From Candidatus Falkowiibacteriota bacterium (lineage in GTDB: Bacteria; Patescibacteriota; Patescibacteriia; Patescibacteriales; UBA12465), in assembly GCA_012800315.1 (NCBI GenBank), contig JAAZJO010000015.1:1-55420 (forward strand): 55,420 nt of DNA, read 5' to 3'. The position numbers and the translations under genes were made by a program. Below, piece by piece: positions 39,653 to 50,488 of the stretch. The notes beneath the pieces are model-generated. The model ran no database searches. It saw only the letters and a list, made by a program, of their open reading frames with translations, and was not told the origin of the DNA. Numbering within the stretch: position 1 is the stretch's first letter; each line of letters starts with the position of its first letter.

Positions 39653-40978
39653 ATGCTGAGCCGCCTTAAAAAATTTATCCTTTTTTTTGGTGATTTAATT
39701 TTTTTAGCCATTTCCCTTTTTTTAATGATTGCTATTCGCTATCCGCAAGCAAGTTGGTTAACTAATTTTCAAAACCACCTTCCTCATTTTTTAGTAGTTT
39801 TTGCTATTTGGCTAATTGTTCTCTATATTAATGGTCTCTATAACTTAAACCTTAAAACTAATAGCCAAAAATTCTTCTCAGCTACTATCAGCACAGTAAT
39901 TTTAAGTGGCCTCATATCAATTATCTATTTTTATCTCAGTGTCCAGTCAACAATTACCCCGAGAACTAATCTTTTCATCTTCATTGCTATCTTCACTCTG
40001 CTCTTCTTTATTTGGCGCAATCTCTATCAAGCCTTAGTTAGCCCCCTAATTCCTAAAAGCAATTTAGCTATTATTGGTTTTAATAAATATACTGAAACCC
40101 TAATTGAAGAATTAAAAAATAATCCGGGCGCTGGTTATCAAACTGCTTTAATTTTTAAAGAACCAAGTGAAATGGCTAAACTAGTTGAAAGTGTAAAGGA
40201 AAATAATATCCGCGCCATTGTAGTTACTGATGATTTTAAACAAAATGAAAAATTACGCGAAACTCTGTTTAGCTGCTTAGCCTCCAATGTGGTTTTCTTT
40301 AACTATCCAGACTTTTATGAACTTTTAACTGGCAAAATACCAGTTGAAGCGATTGATGCCAGTTGGTTTTTAAATAATATTCGGGGTGGCGAAAAAAATT
40401 ATTATAATTTCATTAAACGTGTCCTTGATTTTATTGGTGCTATTTTACTTTTAATTATTAGCGCTGTCTTCTGGCCAATAATTGCGCTCGGCATAAAATT
40501 AGGTAGTCGCGGTCCAGTTTTTTTCACCCAAGAAAGATATGGTCAAAATGAAAAAGTGTTCAAGATGATTAAATTTCGTACTATGCGAGAAGATGGCAAT
40601 AACCGAAGCATGACGATTGAGGGTGATAAACGGATAACTAAATTTGGTTCTTTTTTAAGAAAAACTCGTTTAGATGAAATTCCCCAAATCCTCAATATCA
40701 TTAAAGGCGAAATGAGTTTTATTGGTCCACGCCCAGAAAGACCAGAAATTGTTTCCGATCTTGAACACCAAATTCCTTTTTATAAAACAAGATTATTAAT
40801 TAAGCCCGGTATTACTGGTTGGGATCAGGTTTCTGGCAAATATCACTCCCCATCTTTAGAAGATACTCTAGAAAAACTCCAATATGATTTATTCTATTTA
40901 AAACACCGCTCCTTTTATCTTGATTTAATTATTACCCTAAAAACAATCGCGACGATGCTCAGTCGTGAAGGAAGATAA
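39653..40978 (+). CDS. Polyprenyl-phosphate sugar phosphotransferase (WcaJ/WbaP family)
   Basis: [56 protein letters not shown]. Confidence 0.95.
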   Translation: MLSRLKKFILFFGDLIFLAISLFLMIAIRYPQASWLTNFQNHLPHFLVVFAIWLIVLYINGLYNLNLKTNSQKFFSATISTVILSGLISIIYFYLSVQSTITPRTNLFIFIAIFTLLFFIWRNLYQALVSPLIPKSNLAIIGFNKYTETLIEELKNNPGAGYQTALIFKEPSEMAKLVESVKENNIRAIVVTDDFKQNEKLRETLFSCLASNVVFFNYPDFYELLTGKIPVEAIDASWFLNNIRGGEKNYYNFIKRVLDFIGAILLLIISAVFWPIIALGIKLGSRGPVFFTQERYGQNEKVFKMIKFRTMREDGNNRSMTIEGDKRITKFGSFLRKTRLDEIPQILNIIKGEMSFIGPRPERPEIVSDLEHQIPFYKTRLLIKPGITGWDQVSGKYHSPSLEDTLEKLQYDLFYLKHRSFYLDLIITLKTIATMLSREGR

Positions 40979-40988
40979 TATAATTTTT

Positions 40989-42026
40989 ATGAAAAAAGCT
41001 TTAATCACCGGCATCACCGGACAAGATGGTTCTTATTTAGCTGAACTTCTTCTTAGCAAAGGCTATGAAGTTCACGGCATTATTCGTCGTGCCAGCACAT
41101 TTAATACTGATCGTTTAAACGATATCTATCAAAATCCTCAAGATATCAGCCGTCGCTTATTTTTACACTATGGCGATATTTCTGACAGTAGCAATATTAG
41201 TCGTTTAATTGAAAAAATTAAACCAGATGAAATATATAATCTTGCTGCCCAAAGTCACGTTCGTGTTAGTTTTGATTTACCAGAATATACAGCCGATACA
41301 ACCGGCCTAGGAACTGTTCGTATCTTAGACGCTATCAAAAACTCTGGAGTCAAAACAAAATTTTATCAAGCTTCTTCCAGTGAAATGTTCGGCAAAGTTA
41401 AAGAAGAAGATTTGCCCATCACTGAAAAAACTTTATTTCACCCTCGCTCGCCTTATGGCTGCGCCAAGGTCTATGCTTATTGGATAACAAAAAATTATCG
41501 TGAAAGCTATAATCTTTTTGCTGTTAATGGCATACTTTTTAATCATGAATCACCGAGACGCGGTGAAACCTTTGTCACCCGCAAAATTACCAGAGGATTA
41601 GTTAGAATAAAATTAGGTAAAGAAGAAAAATTATATTTAGGAAATTTAGATGCTAAACGTGATTGGGGCTATGCTCCAGATTTTGTTGAAGGTATGTATT
41701 TAATGATGCAACAAGAAAAACCAGATGATTACATTTTATCTACCGGCGAAACACATACCGTTAGAGAATTTGTAGAATTAGCCGCTAAAAATTTAGGTAT
41801 GGAAATAGAATGGCAAGGAAACGGATTAGATGAAAAAGGGATTGATAAAGTAAGTGGTAAAGAAATAATTGCTATTGATCCAGCTTATTTTCGGCCAGCC
41901 GAAGTTGACATCCTGCTGGGCAATCCAGAAAAAGCCAAAAAAGAGCTGGGCTGGGAGCCAAAAGTAAAATTTCCAGAATTAGTAAAAATAATGGTCGCAG
42001 CTGATTTAGAAAAAGAACAAAAATAA
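40989..42026 (+). CDS. gmd: GDP-mannose 4,6-dehydratase
   Basis: [55 protein letters not shown] at 40989 preferred over the listed GTG at 40965. Confidence 0.96.
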   Translation: MKKALITGITGQDGSYLAELLLSKGYEVHGIIRRASTFNTDRLNDIYQNPQDISRRLFLHYGDISDSSNISRLIEKIKPDEIYNLAAQSHVRVSFDLPEYTADTTGLGTVRILDAIKNSGVKTKFYQASSSEMFGKVKEEDLPITEKTLFHPRSPYGCAKVYAYWITKNYRESYNLFAVNGILFNHESPRRGETFVTRKITRGLVRIKLGKEEKLYLGNLDAKRDWGYAPDFVEGMYLMMQQEKPDDYILSTGETHTVREFVELAAKNLGMEIEWQGNGLDEKGIDKVSGKEIIAIDPAYFRPAEVDILLGNPEKAKKELGWEPKVKFPELVKIMVAADLEKEQK

Positions 42027-42027
42027 T

Positions 42028-42957
42028 ATGCTAAAAAAATCAAAAATATATGTAGCTGGACATAGAGGCTTAGTTGGTTCAGCGATTTTAAGAAAACTAA
42101 AAGAAAAAGGCTATAAAAATATAATTGTCAAAAGTCATCAAGAGCTTGATCTTTTAAATCAGGCAGCTGTTGACACCTTTTTCAAAAAATATAAACCAGA
42201 ATATGTTTTCTTGGCAGCAGCTAAAGTTGGAGGAATTTTAGCAAACAAAGAAAAACCGGCTGAATTTATTTATGAAAATTTAATGATTGCTGCCAATGTT
42301 ATTAATGCCGCTTATAAATATAAGGTGAAAAAACTACTCTTTCTTGGTAGTTCTTGTATATATCCGCGACTAGCGCCTCAACCAATAAAAGAAGAATATC
42401 TCCTCACTTCCCCCTTAGAAAAAACCAATGAGGCTTACGCGATTGCCAAAATTGCCGGTTTGAAGTTGTGCGAATTTTATAACCGACAATATAAAACAAA
42501 TTATATTTCTGTAATGCCAACCAATCTTTACGGTCCAAATGATAATTTTGATTTAAACAGCTCTCATGTTCTGCCAGCCCTAATTAGAAAATTTCATGAC
42601 GCTAAAATGAAAAATAATAAATCAGTTACACTTTGGGGGAGCGGCCGACCAAAAAGAGAATTTTTGCACGTTGATGATTTGGCCGAAGCCACAATCTTTT
42701 TAATGAATAAATATAATGGTCAAGAAATAATTAATATCGGCTGTGGTGAAGATTTAAGTATCAAAGAATTAGCTAATAAAGTAAAAGCTATTACTGGTTA
42801 TAAAGGAAAAATAATTTGGGATAAAACTAAGCCAGATGGTACACCCAGAAAATTACTTAATATTGATAAATTAAAAAAATTGGGCTGGAAGCCCAAAATT
42901 AATCTTGATAAGGGAATCTTGGGAACATACCGCTGGTTTGTAGAGAATTATAAATAA
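42028..42957 (+). CDS. fcl: GDP-L-fucose synthase
   Basis: [61 protein letters not shown]. Confidence 0.96.
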   Translation: MLKKSKIYVAGHRGLVGSAILRKLKEKGYKNIIVKSHQELDLLNQAAVDTFFKKYKPEYVFLAAAKVGGILANKEKPAEFIYENLMIAANVINAAYKYKVKKLLFLGSSCIYPRLAPQPIKEEYLLTSPLEKTNEAYAIAKIAGLKLCEFYNRQYKTNYISVMPTNLYGPNDNFDLNSSHVLPALIRKFHDAKMKNNKSVTLWGSGRPKREFLHVDDLAEATIFLMNKYNGQEIINIGCGEDLSIKELANKVKAITGYKGKIIWDKTKPDGTPRKLLNIDKLKKLGWKPKINLDKGILGTYRWFVENYK

Positions 42958-42979
42958 AAATAAATTAAAAAATATATAA

Positions 42980-43015
42980 TAAATAAAACCGCAATAATTA
43001 TTGCGGTTTTATTTA
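42980..43015. terminator. Bidirectional intrinsic terminator, perfect palindrome
   Basis: TAAATAAAACCGCAATAATTATTGCGGTTTTATTTA between convergent genes. Confidence 0.88.
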
Positions 43016-43026
43016 ATTAATTGTCT

Positions 43027-43788
43027 TTACGATTTAACCAAATTAATTATCAACCTAAAAATAGTCTTTAATCTTGCTTTAAAATATCTTGGATAATTAT
43101 TCTTATAACGACGAATTATTTTATCAGTAACCAAAATAGTTTTTAATCTTTTTTGTTTCGTTATACTTTTATCATGAATTAAATAGGCTGTCATAATATC
43201 GGGTAAATTAGCTAATTTATAATCACAACCAATTTTTAGCCATAAATCATAATCTTCACCAATATCTAATGAATCATTATAACCGCTAAAAGCCTTTTTT
43301 TTAAATAAAACACTAGATTGAGCAAATTGATTTTTCCAAAGAAGTTTATTTCTAATATTTTTATCATCCGTTTCAAAAATATCCTCTTTCAATACTGTGG
43401 CCCTCTCATCCTCACATCTAATAGCTGTGCCAATTAAAGCCACGTCTAAATAAGTATCTAAATAAACTACCTGTCTTGTTAATTTATCTCTAGATATCCA
43501 ATAATCATCGCTATCCAACATAGCAATATATTCTCCAACAGCCAAAGAAATACCTTTATTACGACTTTTAGCAATACCTAAATTTTTTTCGTTTAAATAA
43601 TACTTAATCCTATTATCATTAAAGGCTCTAACTATTTCACTAGTATTATCCGTGGAAGCATCATCAATAATCAAAAGCTCAAAATCTTGATAATCTTGGA
43701 ACAAAACACTATTTATTGCCCTGGATAATAAATCGGCACGATTATAAGTAATAATAATAACAGATACTTTTGGCATATTATTTAACAC
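43027..43788 (-). CDS. Family 2 glycosyltransferase
   Basis: VSVIIITYNRADLLSRAINSVLFQDYQDFELLIIDDASTDNT, MLDSDDYW. Confidence 0.94.
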   Translation of the reverse strand: MLNNMPKVSVIIITYNRADLLSRAINSVLFQDYQDFELLIIDDASTDNTSEIVRAFNDNRIKYYLNEKNLGIAKSRNKGISLAVGEYIAMLDSDDYWISRDKLTRQVVYLDTYLDVALIGTAIRCEDERATVLKEDIFETDDKNIRNKLLWKNQFAQSSVLFKKKAFSGYNDSLDIGEDYDLWLKIGCDYKLANLPDIMTAYLIHDKSITKQKRLKTILVTDKIIRRYKNNYPRYFKARLKTIFRLIINLVKS

Positions 43789-44590
43789 TTATTTGAAGCC
43801 AGCTTGGTGGCAATAAATCATTATATTCATCCATAAAAACGTTATTCCATTTATTAGGGGCAATAACTATTTTATTTGGATTTTGATTAAGCCAAGCACC
43901 CCAAAAACTAAAAGTGGAATTAGAAATTATATTATGTTTACATCTGGACATGATTATTAATTCTTCACAATTCGTTAATTCAGGACTAGAAACAAAAACT
44001 AGATTATCTTTGTTATCCAGATTTTCTTTTGCCCAAACAATATCATCAGAAAAAATATAAAATACTGGATCAACAACTTTTTCCTTAATAATTCTAAAAG
44101 CCCTATTATAATATTCTAGTCCGCAAATAAAACACTCTTTATTATTCACATAATCACCACGCCGAATATGAACTGATATCGCATTAGATTGTAATTTATA
44201 ATCAATATCTTCCTTTAAAGTTATTTCTTTTAATAATTGCTCTTTAATCGGTTCTAAATATTTATAACTCTGAAAAAATCCTTCAATATAATTAGCTTTA
44301 GTTTCTAAAATATTTTTTTCGTAGCCAATATGATACTTTTTAAAAATCTTCTTATATATTTTAATTAATAGAGAAAATTTTGGCTTTACTCGCTTAATCT
44401 CACTATCAGAGGCAACCGTAGCACTAATATTAAAATTGTCTAAATCATAAAAACGAACGGTATCAGAACCAGAAAATAAATTATTATTATCAATCTTCAA
44501 TTCTTCTCCTCTTTTTTTAGCTAGAAAAAGTCCAAAAGCATATTGAAAAAGCTGATTACCCAAACCACCTTTTAATTTAATTATTATCAT
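43778..44590 (-). CDS. GT11 family fucosyltransferase (alpha-1,2-fucosyltransferase-like)
   Basis: IIIKLKGGLGNQLFQYAFGLFLA, SVHIRRGDYVNN, NSTFSFWGAWLN. Confidence 0.93.
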   Translation of the reverse strand: MIIIKLKGGLGNQLFQYAFGLFLAKKRGEELKIDNNNLFSGSDTVRFYDLDNFNISATVASDSEIKRVKPKFSLLIKIYKKIFKKYHIGYEKNILETKANYIEGFFQSYKYLEPIKEQLLKEITLKEDIDYKLQSNAISVHIRRGDYVNNKECFICGLEYYNRAFRIIKEKVVDPVFYIFSDDIVWAKENLDNKDNLVFVSSPELTNCEELIIMSRCKHNIISNSTFSFWGAWLNQNPNKIVIAPNKWNNVFMDEYNDLLPPSWLQISVK

Positions 44591-44607
44591 GAAATTATGA
44601 ATTATTT

Positions 44608-45540
44608 TTAATAAATAGCTTCATTTACAATATCTAATAATTTTTTAGCACAAATAGAATCAGTAAAATTTTCTAAATAATATTTTCTAGGCGAAAATGT
44701 CAACTTATTTTTATCAAAATCTAACATTATTTTTTTTAACTCTTCAAGTGAAGAAAAAAATAAACCTGACTCATTATTTAAATATGGAGCTGAGACATCA
44801 TTACCACTAATACTTTTCCCTTTTATTTCATATACACCTTTAGTCCAAACAAAAGTTGGAACATCCTTCATCCAAGCCTCTAATAAGCTTATACCCTGTG
44901 ATTCTGATTCTTGTAAATATATAACACAAGAAGCTTTTTCTAATTTTTGTAAATAATCGGCTCTTAAATATTTTCCATAATATATTATTTCAAAATTATT
45001 ATAAACACCTTCCAAAAATAATATTACCTCTCTTATTAAATTTTTCGGCGCATTTTTTATATATAAAAGAGGCCCTGTTTTTTGTTTATTATTAAATCCA
45101 AGATCTTCAACCCCTGACGGCCAAATAAATAATTTATCTTTAATGTCTTTATTAAAAGATAACCAAACCTTTTTTACCCATTCGCTCGGAACTAATATAT
45201 AATCAATTTCTGAAGACAAAATAATACCATCAAAATCATCTGGCGTAACTACTAAATTTGGCCCAGCAATTAATTTTTTAATTTTCCCTTCTTTTTTTAA
45301 TTTTATCGCCCATCTTAAAGCATCAAGACTGCTATTAACAAAAAAAGTTTCTATTCCATTCAGTTTAGGATTATTTTTATTAAGAAAAAAAATAACCCCG
45401 AGCTCCTTTAAGCCTCTAATAAGACTCTTGTTAACAGCCTGGGGGCCACGATTTTTTCTAAAAATAAAGCGAGCAATTTCTTTGAAAAATTCTCTAGAAA
45501 AATAATTATACGGTTTTTTAATGTAAATATAAAACATCAA
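44608..45540 (-). CDS. Divergent glycosyltransferase-like protein (GT-B-like)
   Basis: VPSEWVKKVW, CVIYLQESESQGISLLEAWMKDVPTFVW resembles a GT4 donor-site region. Confidence 0.6.
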   Translation of the reverse strand: MMFYIYIKKPYNYFSREFFKEIARFIFRKNRGPQAVNKSLIRGLKELGVIFFLNKNNPKLNGIETFFVNSSLDALRWAIKLKKEGKIKKLIAGPNLVVTPDDFDGIILSSEIDYILVPSEWVKKVWLSFNKDIKDKLFIWPSGVEDLGFNNKQKTGPLLYIKNAPKNLIREVILFLEGVYNNFEIIYYGKYLRADYLQKLEKASCVIYLQESESQGISLLEAWMKDVPTFVWTKGVYEIKGKSISGNDVSAPYLNNESGLFFSSLEELKKIMLDFDKNKLTFSPRKYYLENFTDSICAKKLLDIVNEAIY

Positions 45541-46760
45541 TATATCTTTTTAAAATAATCTCTTACCTTTCTCAAGGTCTTATAATTATATTTATTTATC
45601 AACAATCTTTTTAATAAAAAATTAAAAAAATGATAAACTGCTCTTCTAATTTTATTTGGAAAAGGTCTCTTAATTACATCTTCATATATACTTATTATAT
45701 TATCCATTTGTCCGCCCAACTCATATTTTTCAAAAAATCTTTTTTTCGCTTTCTCGGATAAAGAATTATAATATTCTCTATCTTTTTCCATTCTATTTAA
45801 CTCTTTAGCATAATCATTGATATTAGAAAAAACTGCTCCAGCATTACCAATACATTCAACATGTCCATTATTGATTTCTGAAAAATGACTAATTATTGGA
45901 CAACCAAAATATAAAGCCTCAGCCATTGCTGTTGAATTAACCTCTCCGTCCTTTCTACCATGAGCATAAACATTTAATGTATTTAAAAACTTATAAACAA
46001 ATTGTTGATCAGCACTATGATCTAAAAATATAATATTTTTTATACCAAGACTTTTTGCCTGCTCACGATATTTTTTACTTCCACCGAGAATAATAAATAC
46101 ATTACTCTCTGATTCAACCATTTTATAAGCCAACAATGGGATTTCTGAAAAAATACTATCTTCATTTCTCTGATGAAAACCAAAAACAAATTTATCTTTA
46201 ATATTATACTCATCTCTCAAATCGCCTCCTTTAAATTTTATATCCATAGGATGAGATACTAAAACCACTCTTTTTTTATCTCCACCTTTTTTTATCCATT
46301 TATTAGCATTCCACTTACATATATGCATTACACGAGAAATATTATATTGATTATCTACCATTCCAGATAAATGTAAAGAATCAATTATTGCTGTCTTTTT
46401 TATTTTATAAAAAGGATACTCGGGGTTGCCAGCTCTTCCTGTTTGAATTATGTCATACTTATTTTCCGAAAATTTATCCCAAAAATCTGTATTAATCCAA
46501 TCATGAGTATAAACACCTAAATCAACATAATCTAAATTAAATTTTATCAAATTAACTCCAGCCTGCCGCATTAATGCAATCTTCTCACTATCATCATGAA
46601 CTACTGGATCGCTGTCCGGATTCTTGCAGACAACAGGATCACTATAATAATAATCAACCTTAAATCTATCTTTGGGTAAATTCATGGCTATTGTTTGTAA
46701 AAATTTTTCAGTACCGCCAGGAGAGAGGCCGTTAATTTTTATAATCGCTAATTTTATCAT
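45537..46760 (-). CDS. Family 4-like glycosyltransferase
   Basis: INGLSPGGTEKFLQTIAMNLP, VFGFHQRNEDSIFSEIPLLAYK, ALYFGCPIISHF. Confidence 0.82.
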   Translation of the reverse strand: MIKLAIIKINGLSPGGTEKFLQTIAMNLPKDRFKVDYYYSDPVVCKNPDSDPVVHDDSEKIALMRQAGVNLIKFNLDYVDLGVYTHDWINTDFWDKFSENKYDIIQTGRAGNPEYPFYKIKKTAIIDSLHLSGMVDNQYNISRVMHICKWNANKWIKKGGDKKRVVLVSHPMDIKFKGGDLRDEYNIKDKFVFGFHQRNEDSIFSEIPLLAYKMVESESNVFIILGGSKKYREQAKSLGIKNIIFLDHSADQQFVYKFLNTLNVYAHGRKDGEVNSTAMAEALYFGCPIISHFSEINNGHVECIGNAGAVFSNINDYAKELNRMEKDREYYNSLSEKAKKRFFEKYELGGQMDNIISIYEDVIKRPFPNKIRRAVYHFFNFLLKRLLINKYNYKTLRKVRDYFKKIY

Positions 46761-46798
46761 ATTTATAAAACTTATTTCTAATCTAATAAATATAAAAA

Positions 46799-47737
46799 CT
46801 AATTAATTATTTTATTTTTTATTTTATTTAAATACACTAACCATTTTGAAAAAACTTTACTCCTCGGCTTCCTGCCCACTCTTTTAATAAACTCTTCACG
46901 CAACTTCTCTATATCCCAAATCTGTAACGGCTCAAAAAATTTTATTCCATATTGATCAAAAAATTTAATAATCTCTTCAATATACCAATTATCATTTGAT
47001 AATCGTAAATCAATATTATTAATAAATTTTGAACTTAATTTCTCAGGAAGATTATTCTTCTGCCATTTTTTATTATCAATAGTTATTGAATAAGTATTAT
47101 TTATTCTTTTTGCGCTTCGTTTTCCCTCAACTAATTCTGAGCACCTATACCATGCTTGTTTATAATCATTTCTCTTTTTATTTAAATATTGCAGATGAAG
47201 AACAGCGCCATCGTCTGGCGGCACTATTATTGAATTTGCACCCCCCCCTCCTGGCGTTCTTTCTTCAGATAATTTTTTGTCTTTAAATTCCAATGTTCCA
47301 TCATCAAATACTATAAAGTCCTTATAAATTTCCCAAAACACTCCATCAGATCTATAACTTTTATGATCTAAAAGAAACACCCATTTCATCATTATTTTCT
47401 GACCCGGGACCATTCTTTCCAAATATTTATGATATGTAAGAAGAAAATTATCAGAAAAAACCTCATCAGCATCTAGCCAAATAAAATGGGTCCCCCCTCT
47501 TTCTCTCCCAATCTTAAGCAAGGTTTTTCTTTTTGTGGACATATTAACTGTTTGTCCATCAAATACTTCATTTTTAAAAACTATAGCCTTAGGAAATTTT
47601 GATAAAATATCTTTATAATCATCACTGGAATTATCATCTAATATAATAATTTCATCTGCGATAAGACTAAGTGATCCCAAACAAGCACTTAATACCCAGG
47701 CTTCATTTTTAATTGGCAACAAAGCTATTATTTTCAT
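46799..47737 (-). CDS. Family 2 glycosyltransferase containing a G8 coding tract
   Basis: IIALLPIKNEAWVLSACLGSLSLIADEIIILDDNSSD, IWLDADEVF; ATG at 47737 preferred over the listed TTG at 47746. Confidence 0.88.
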   Translation of the reverse strand: MKIIALLPIKNEAWVLSACLGSLSLIADEIIILDDNSSDDYKDILSKFPKAIVFKNEVFDGQTVNMSTKRKTLLKIGRERGGTHFIWLDADEVFSDNFLLTYHKYLERMVPGQKIMMKWVFLLDHKSYRSDGVFWEIYKDFIVFDDGTLEFKDKKLSEERTPGGGGANSIIVPPDDGAVLHLQYLNKKRNDYKQAWYRCSELVEGKRSAKRINNTYSITIDNKKWQKNNLPEKLSSKFINNIDLRLSNDNWYIEEIIKFFDQYGIKFFEPLQIWDIEKLREEFIKRVGRKPRSKVFSKWLVYLNKIKNKIIN

Positions 47738-47786
47738 TTTTATCAAAATTATTGTCCCCTACTTTACCACAACAACAAACTCTACG

Positions 47787-48752
47787 TTAACTATCTTTAA
47801 AAAATACTTTTTTAAAGCGCTTCAAAATGGTTCTTATATAATTCCTAATTTTTTTCAATCCTCTAACTATCGGCTTAAATAAAAATATCTTTTTAAAAAT
47901 GTATTTATTTAAACCAATATTTATTAATCTTTTATTTTTCTCTAAAACATCTAAATAGCCAGGCACATATTTATCAATTTTGATAAAATTACCATCTAAA
48001 TAACAATTATTTATATCATACTTAGTCGCTCTAGCCACTAAATCATAATCAAGTTTATCAAAAATTCCATACCTCAATTCTATTGCCGTCCTTTCAAGAG
48101 CTTGAACTGAATTTGGTCTTGTACTAGCTCCGAGTCCCTCATTTAAATAATATCCAAGCAAACCAGAAGTATATGCGGCCTTCGTATGGAAAGATAGTCT
48201 TATAGAAAAATCAAAATCGGCACCAGATCTAAATTGCTCATCAAAAAATCCAACTTTTTCACAAAGACTTTTTTTAAACATAAAAAATGGACCAAAAACC
48301 ATTGAACGAAAAAAATCATTATCAGAAAATTTACTACAATCAACTAGCCGACCACTCGTTGCGCCAAAAGTTCTCACAATCATAAAATCACCAAAAACTA
48401 CCCCACAATCACTTTCTTTCATTTTTTTATATTGTAGTTCTAGAGAATTCTCAGTACGCAAATCATCAACATTCCAAATAGCTAAATATTCTCCTGAAGA
48501 CTCTCTTATACAACGATTCATTGAAACACCAATCGGATCAACCTTATTAATAATAATATGTTTTAATCGTCCAGGATATTTATTTTGAAAATCTTTAATC
48601 CAAGAAATTTCTTCCTCATCTGGTTCATTATGATCTAAAACCACTTCCATTTGATTAAATATCGTCTGTTTTGGAAGTTCGTCAAGAAAGCGTTTCAAAT
48701 AACGCTTCATTCTAAAACAAGGAGTTATTGTACTCACTAATATTTCATTCAT
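47787..48752 (-). CDS. Family 2 glycosyltransferase
   Basis: VSTITPCFRMKRYLKRFLDELPKQT, GEYLAIWNVDDLR. Confidence 0.88.
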   Translation of the reverse strand: MNEILVSTITPCFRMKRYLKRFLDELPKQTIFNQMEVVLDHNEPDEEEISWIKDFQNKYPGRLKHIIINKVDPIGVSMNRCIRESSGEYLAIWNVDDLRTENSLELQYKKMKESDCGVVFGDFMIVRTFGATSGRLVDCSKFSDNDFFRSMVFGPFFMFKKSLCEKVGFFDEQFRSGADFDFSIRLSFHTKAAYTSGLLGYYLNEGLGASTRPNSVQALERTAIELRYGIFDKLDYDLVARATKYDINNCYLDGNFIKIDKYVPGYLDVLEKNKRLINIGLNKYIFKKIFLFKPIVRGLKKIRNYIRTILKRFKKVFFKDS

Positions 48753-49549
48753 ATATTTTCTTTTTTTACAAGCTCTATCATTTCCCTCAGGCCAGTTTCT
48801 AAATCAACTTTTGGAAACCATCCTGGAATTTTCCCCTTAATTGGTGTTATAGGTGTTGAGCCAATCTTTTTACCAGGAATAACCTTAGCACCCGTAATTT
48901 TCGCAATCAGATTAGCAACATCAATAACCTTGACCCACTCAAAACTTGTCACATCATGAATACCCTTTAAATTATTAGAAATAGCTATGTGCCAAGCTTG
49001 ACAGACATCTGATATATTAATAAATTGCCTTTTTTCCTCACCAGTGGTCATCATTCTTATTTCGCCTGTTTCTACTGCTTGTCTAACAAAATCAGAAACA
49101 ACATGACTTCTTTCAGAATTATTTTCTACTGGACCATATACGTTCCATTGTCTTATAAAAACTCCTCCTAACAACCTAGTCCAAACCTCTCCCAATCTCT
49201 TAGTAACCCCATACACTGTATCATATTCCTCGGCTAATTGGCTTGAAATAAATAGAAAAGGTTTTCCACTTTTTCCTATCTGAGGCATTAAATTGGATAA
49301 TAACTTAAGATTCCACTCTAATTGATATAATTGAGCGCTTTCTTTATAAAGATACTTTGCACCACCAACATCCCAAGCTAAAAAATAAATGCGATCAATT
49401 TCGCTAAAATCAATCTTAGCTTTACGGGCATCCTCGTGCTCTCCTCTTTTAATATCAAAGCGCACAACAGACTCTCCTTGTTTCTCAAGAAAATCACATA
49501 AATAATTACCAATAAATCCATCTGAGCCAATAACTAAATTTTTGATCAT
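48749..49549 (-). CDS. NAD-dependent epimerase/dehydratase (extended SDR)
   Basis: NLVIGSDGFIGNYLCDFLEKQG, YGVTKRLGEVW, NVYGPVE. Confidence 0.88.
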   Translation of the reverse strand: MIKNLVIGSDGFIGNYLCDFLEKQGESVVRFDIKRGEHEDARKAKIDFSEIDRIYFLAWDVGGAKYLYKESAQLYQLEWNLKLLSNLMPQIGKSGKPFLFISSQLAEEYDTVYGVTKRLGEVWTRLLGGVFIRQWNVYGPVENNSERSHVVSDFVRQAVETGEIRMMTTGEEKRQFINISDVCQAWHIAISNNLKGIHDVTSFEWVKVIDVANLIAKITGAKVIPGKKIGSTPITPIKGKIPGWFPKVDLETGLREMIELVKKENI

Positions 49550-49588
49550 AATTTTATTTATAAATTAAAAATTAATAAAAAATTAAAA

Positions 49589-50461
49589 TTAAATTATCTT
49601 AAAAAATTTTTTAATAACTAAATTTAAATTTTTAATAAAAATCACTACTTTTAAAATTAATCTATTCAATAATCCTATAAAAACTCTATTAGAAAATATT
49701 TCCGAATTATTTAATTTCTTATAACTAAGTCTCAAATTCCAAATATATTGATCACCCCCAATTAGTTTATCAGAATATTCTTGAACTTTTTCCATAATTA
49801 ACGTTTCCCCAAAAATCTTTTTAGAAAAAATTGATAACAATGTCGTGTCATGCCTAAACATCTCGCAATCTCTAATAAAATAATTCTTATCTTTTCCTTT
49901 ATTTCTCCAAGAGTCTTTTTTAGAAAAACCCAAACAAAGACCAGTCACTCCTGCCTCATAGGTCAATTGAGTAACTTCTTTTATTTTAGCAGATCCCCGC
50001 TTAAAGCCAAAAATGCCAGCCGTAACAGGTTCTGAATCCAATAATAAGCTATCCAAATTAAAAATACCAATATATTCTGAAGGTGTCATTTTCCTAATAG
50101 TGTTCTCTTTACCAACACCAACTAAAAGATATCCATTATTATTAATTTTATTAAAAATATTATCAAGTGGTCTCAATATCTGACACCCAGCATCTATATA
50201 AAAATTATTTTCAGCAAGCGGATTATTTAAAATATATGTTTTCCATGTATAACAGGATCTCCAATACTTTACAAAATGAGGAACCTCTAAAACTGTAACG
50301 CCCTCTATTGCTTCAATTTCCTTTCTAAAAATACTAAATAAACCAAGATCGTAGACATAAATTCTGGGATGATTATGATAAATCTTTTTTATTGACCCTA
50401 ATAAATTAATCAAAGATGGGAAAAATTTATTTGAAGCTGACGTGATTATACAATTATCCAT
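49589..50461 (-). CDS. Putative GT-A-fold glycosyltransferase-like protein
   Basis: N-terminal CIITSASNKFFPSLINLLGSIKKIYHNHPRIYVYDLGL and NNFYIDAGCQILRPLDNIF resemble GT8/DUF1647-type proteins; weak assignment. Confidence 0.5.
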   Translation of the reverse strand: MDNCIITSASNKFFPSLINLLGSIKKIYHNHPRIYVYDLGLFSIFRKEIEAIEGVTVLEVPHFVKYWRSCYTWKTYILNNPLAENNFYIDAGCQILRPLDNIFNKINNNGYLLVGVGKENTIRKMTPSEYIGIFNLDSLLLDSEPVTAGIFGFKRGSAKIKEVTQLTYEAGVTGLCLGFSKKDSWRNKGKDKNYFIRDCEMFRHDTTLLSIFSKKIFGETLIMEKVQEYSDKLIGGDQYIWNLRLSYKKLNNSEIFSNRVFIGLLNRLILKVVIFIKNLNLVIKKFFKII

Positions 50462-50488
50462 ATTAATTAAATTTATATTTTTATATTA

